A DNA stretch of 64,000 nt, taken from contig NC_135504.1 of the NCBI RefSeq assembly GCF_052857255.1, positions 141,386,121 through 141,450,120 on the forward strand, given 5' to 3'. Positions 61,000 to 64,000 of the stretch are shown here, piece after piece. The position numbers and the translations under genes were made by a program. The stretch comes from Amblyomma americanum (Eukaryota; Arthropoda; Arachnida; Ixodida; Ixodidae). The notes below the pieces were generated by a model that saw nothing but the letters and a program-made list of their open reading frames with translations, did no database searches and was not told the DNA's origin. Position 1 is the first letter of the stretch. The number at the start of each line of letters is the position of its first letter.

Positions 61000-62610
61000 G
61001 AGAAACTTCGCGTTGAAGAAACGGCGCGTTGGAGATTCTCCGCGTTGGAGAAACTCCGCACTTGAAACACACCGCGCTGGAGAAACTCCGCGTTGGAGAA
61101 AGTCCGCGTTGGAGAAGGTCCGCGTTGGAGAAAGTCCGCGTTGGAGAAAGTCCGCGTTGGAGAAACTCCGCGTTGAAGAAAGTCCGCGTTGGAGAAAGTC
61201 CGCGCTGGAGAAACTCCGCGTTGTATAAACTCCGCGATGAAGAAAGTCCGCGACGGACAAACTCCGCGATGGAGAAACTCCGCGTTGGAGAAAAGTCCGC
61301 GTTGGAGAAGGTCCGCGTTGGAGAAAGTCCGCGTTGGAGAAAGTCCGCGCTGGAGAAACTCCGCGATGAAGAAAGTCCGCGACGGACAAACTCCGCGATG
61401 GAGAAACTCCGCGTTGGAGAAAAGTCCGCTCTGGAGAAACTCTACGCTGGAGAAACTCCGCGCTGGAGCAACTCCGCGTTGGAGAAACTCCGCGCTGGAG
61501 AAACTCCGTGCTGGAGAAACTTCGCGTTGGAGAAACTCCGCGTTGGAGAAACTCCGCGTTGGAGAAACTCCGCTGTTGGAGAAAGTCCGCGTTGGAGAAA
61601 TTCCGCGTTGGAGAGAGTCTGCGATGGAGAAATTCCGCGCTGGAGAAACTCCGCGTTTGAGAAACTCCGAACTCTAGAAACTCCGCGATGGAGACACTCC
61701 GCGCTGGAGAAATTCCGCGTTGGAAAAAGTCCGCTTTGGAGAAGATCCGCGTTGGAGAAAGTCCGCGTTGGAGAAAGTCCGCGTTGGAGAAACTCCGCGT
61801 TGAAGAAAGTCCGCGTTGGAGAAAGTCCGCGCTGGAGAAACTCCGCGTTGTATAAACTCCGCGATGAAGAAAGTCCGCGACGGACAAACTCCGCGATGGA
61901 GAAACTCCGCGTTGGAGAAAAGTCCGCTCTGGAGAAACTCTACGCTGGAGAAACTCCGCGATGGAGACACTCCGCGCTGGAGAAACTCTGCGCTGGAGAA
62001 ACTCCGCGCTGGAGAAACTCCGTGTTGGGGAAAATTCGCGTTGGAGAAACGGTGCGTTGGAGAAGCTCCGCGTTGGAGAAACTCCGCGCTTGAAACACAC
62101 CATGGTGGAGAAAGTCCGCGTTGGAGAAGGTCCGCGTTGGAGAAAGTCCGCGTTGGAGAAAGTCCGCGCTGGAGAAACTCCGCGTTGTATAAACTCCGCG
62201 CTGGAGAAACTCCGCGATGACGAAAATCCGCGACGGACAAACTCCGCGATGGAGAAACTCCGCGTTGGAGAAAAGTCCGCTCTGGAGAAACTCTACGCTG
62301 GAGAAACTCCGCGCTGGAGCAACTCCGCGTTGGAGAAACTCCGCGCTGGAGAAACTCCGTGCTGCATAAAATCTGCGCTTGAGAAACTCCGGGCTGGAGA
62401 AACTCCGCGCTGGAGAAACTCCGTGCTGGACAAACTCCGCGCTGGAGAAATTTTGCGTTGGAGAAACTCCGCGTTGGAGAAACTCCGCGTTGGAGAAAGT
62501 CCGCGTTGGAGAGTGTCCGCGATGGAGAAACTCCGCGCTGGAGAAACTCCGTGGTGGGGAAACTTCGCGTAGGAGAAACGGCGCGTTGGAGAAGCTCCGC
62601 GTTGGAGAAA
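61000..62610 (+). repeat. 1.6-kb block paired with 49.4-50.98 kb
   Basis: Variants match 49.4-50.98 kb at an offset of 11,621, 11,622 and finally 11,606 bp. They include the 129-bp tandem duplication, GAAATTCCGCGTTGGAAAAAG (50090 and 61711) and CACCATGGTGGAG (50477 and 62098). The off-register CTCCGCTGTTGGAG near 61568 is private to this copy. Confidence 0.8.
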
Positions 62611-64000
62611 CACCGCGCTTGAAACACACCGCGCTGGAGAAACTCCGCGTTGGAGAAAGTCCGCGTTGGAGAAGGTCCGCGTTGGAGACAGTCCGCGTTG
62701 GAGAAAGTCCGCGCTGGAGAAACTGCGCGTTGGAGAAACTGCGCGTTGGAGAAACTCCGCGTTGGAGAAAGTCCGCGTTGGTGAGAGTCCGCGATGGAGA
62801 AACTCCGCGCTGGAGAAACTACGCGTTTGAGAAACTCCGAACTGGAGAAACTCCGCGATGGAGACAATCCGCGCTGGAGAAACTCCGCGCTGAAGAAACT
62901 CCGTGTAGGAGAAACTCCGTGTTGGAGAAACTCCGCGTTGGAGAAACTCCGCTTTGGAGAAAGTCCGCGTTGGAGAAAGTCCGCATTGGAGAGTCCGCGA
63001 TGGAGAAACTCCGCGCTGGAGAAAAATCGGGCTGGAGAAACTCCGTGTTGGAGAAACTCCGCGTTTGAGAAACTCCGAACTGGAGAAGCTCCGCGCTGGA
63101 GATTCTCCGCGGTGGAGAAACTCCGCGCTGGAGAAACTCCGTGTTGGAGAAACTCTGTGTTGGAGAAATTCCGCCTTGGAGAAACTTCGCTTTGAAGAAA
63201 CGGCGCGTTGGAGAAACTCCGCGTTAGAGAAACTCCGCGCTTAAAACACACCGCGCTGGAGAAACTCCGCGTTAGAGAAAGTCCGCGTCGGAGAAGGTCC
63301 GCGTTGGAGAAAGTCCGCGTTGGAGAAAATCCGTGTTGTCGAAGCTCCGCCTTGGAGAAACTTCGCGTTGAAGAAACGGCGCGTTGGAGAAACTCCGCGT
63401 TCGAGAAACTCCGCGCTTGAAACACACCGCGCTGGAGAAACTCCGCGTTGGAGAAAGTCCGCGTCGGAGAAGGTCCGCGTTGGAGAAACTCCGCGTTGGA
63501 GAAACTCCGTGTTGTAGAAACTCCGCTTTGGAGAAACTTCGCGTTGAAGAAACGGCGCGTTGGAGATTATCCGCGTTGGAGAAACTCCGCACTTGAAACA
63601 CACCGCGCTCGAGAAACTCCGCGTTGCAGAAAGTCCGCGTTGGAGAAATTCCGCGCTGGAGAAACTCCGCGTTGTATAAACTCCGCGATGAAGAAAGTCC
63701 GCGACGGACAAACTCCGCGATGGAGAAACTCCGCGTTGGAGAAAAGTCCGCTCTGGAGAAAATCTATGCTGGAGAAACTCCGCGATGGAGACACTCCGCG
63801 CTGGAGAAACTCCGCGCTGGAGAAACTGCGCGCTGGAGAAACTCCGTGTTGGGGAAACTTCGCGTTGGAGAAACGGTGCGTTGGAGAAGCTCCGCGTTGG
63901 AGAAACTCCGCGCTTGAAACACACCACGCTGGAGAAACTCTGCGTTGGAGAAAGTCCGCGTTGGAGAAGGTCCGCGTTGGAGAAAGTCCGCGTTGGAGAA
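62291..64000 (+). repeat. 1.7-kb block paired with 27.4-29.1 kb, running off the window
   Basis: The block has the same variant order as 27416-29140, including the truncated monomer and GAAAAATCGGG near 62990-63030. CTTGAAAC-type markers are spaced 176 bp; the first is mutated to CTTAAAAC near 63239. GCGCTCGAGAAAC and GTTGCAGAAAGTCC lie near 63607-63630. The match continues to the last base, so the shared segment extends beyond the window. Confidence 0.78.

Larger units (their letters stand above)
1..64000 (+). repeat. Satellite array of a 16-bp monomer spanning the whole window
   Basis: The whole window is made of GTTGGAGAAACTCCGC (consensus, plus strand) and close variants, head to tail in one orientation; the inverted form is never seen as the forward unit. 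At 16 bp this is about 4,000 monomers. Frequent variants change the first bases (GCTGG, GATGG, GTTGA, GTTAG, GTCGG) or the centre (GAAAGTCC, GAAGGTCC, GAAACTTC). The consensus is 9/16 G+C with two CpGs, giving a CpG observed/expected ratio near 1.6. Each unit holds an inverted repeat, GGAG-AAA-CTCC. No stretch of more than a few tens of bases departs from the monomer, so every interval without a gene contains only this repeat. Variant monomers recur in fixed order, which defines higher-order repeats. The setting is most likely eukaryotic heterochromatin; centromeric function cannot be shown from sequence alone. Confidence 0.98.
48030..64000 (+). repeat. Domain B3: 4.6-kb units and flanking co-linear segments
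   Basis: This part contains the 4.6-kb tandem duplication (51,083-60,267). Segments on both sides also match each other: about 47.6-48.5 kb with 59.6-60.5 kb (offset 12,035 bp), and 49.4-50.98 kb with 61.0-62.6 kb (offset 11,621 then 11,606 bp). The overall order is consistent with a unit of about 12 kb that includes the two 4.6-kb copies. The final 1.7 kb resembles 27.4-29.1 kb. Confidence 0.75.

Noticed and set aside
1..64000. CRISPR array (short regular repeats).
   Set aside because: There are no unique spacers; repeats abut directly at 16 bp, no cas genes are present, and the variants have HOR order.
1..64000. Telomeric or rDNA spacer repeat.
   Set aside because: The monomer does not resemble known telomere motifs (short G-rich, strand-asymmetric), and no rRNA-like sequence is present anywhere.
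1..64000. Entire array as an assembly artefact.
   Set aside because: Copies carry private substitutions, shared derived mutations and several nested levels of order that looping errors would not create. Local false duplications, especially the 4.6-kb and 1,121-bp pairs, cannot be excluded without reads.

Overview
The window is one uninterrupted tandem array. From base 1 to base 64,000 I see only a degenerate 16-bp monomer, consensus GTTGGAGAAACTCCGC, repeated head to tail about 4,000 times in a single orientation. There is no unique sequence, transposon, rRNA or tRNA gene, and no conventional gene. The array runs off both ends. A satellite of this size with layered higher-order repeats (HORs) points to a eukaryotic nuclear chromosome in constitutive heterochromatin (pericentromeric, subtelomeric, knob-like or similar). 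Nothing in the sequence identifies the species. The many long open reading frames follow from the monomer: the consensus has no stop codon in any frame on either strand, and because 16 is not a multiple of 3 every frame of a strand spells the same 16-residue peptide. I do not annotate them as genes. Variant monomers occur in a fixed order, so the array has HOR structure at several scales. I mapped this by eye from rare variants; most boundaries are good to about 50 bp. Domain A (1 to about 21.4 kb) carries private variants such as GATGAAAAAATTTCGCG and GTGTTCGGGAAAATTC. It contains a 2.1-kb block duplicated at a 2,562-bp offset, a 3.65-kb unit present twice with a third partial copy of 1,121 bp between the two, and a 3.7 to 3.8-kb head-to-tail duplication ending near 21.3 kb. 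Domain B (about 21.4 to 64 kb) lacks those variants and carries others (GAGAGTCTGCGATGG; later a truncated monomer followed by GAAAAATCGGG). B1 (21.4 to 31.0 kb) is irregular, with runs of an 11-monomer, 176-bp sub-repeat. B2 (31.0 to 48.0 kb) is built on a 2,598-bp HOR and holds two long co-linear blocks (31.0-38.3 and 40.6-48.0 kb) about 9.6 to 9.8 kb apart. B3 (48.0 to 64 kb) holds a 4.6-kb tandem duplication with a clear breakpoint. Its last 1.7 kb matches 27.4-29.1 kb, almost 35 kb upstream. Almost all length differences between copies are whole multiples of 16 bp (16, 32, 48, 64, 144, 176), as expected for in-register unequal exchange or gene conversion. Each monomer contains an inverted repeat (GGAG-AAA-CTCC) and two CpG dinucleotides. 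Many recurrent variants look like CpG deamination. The most interesting questions are the nested HOR history, the abrupt A/B switch, the hairpin-forming potential, and whether either strand is transcribed or translated despite looking non-genic.
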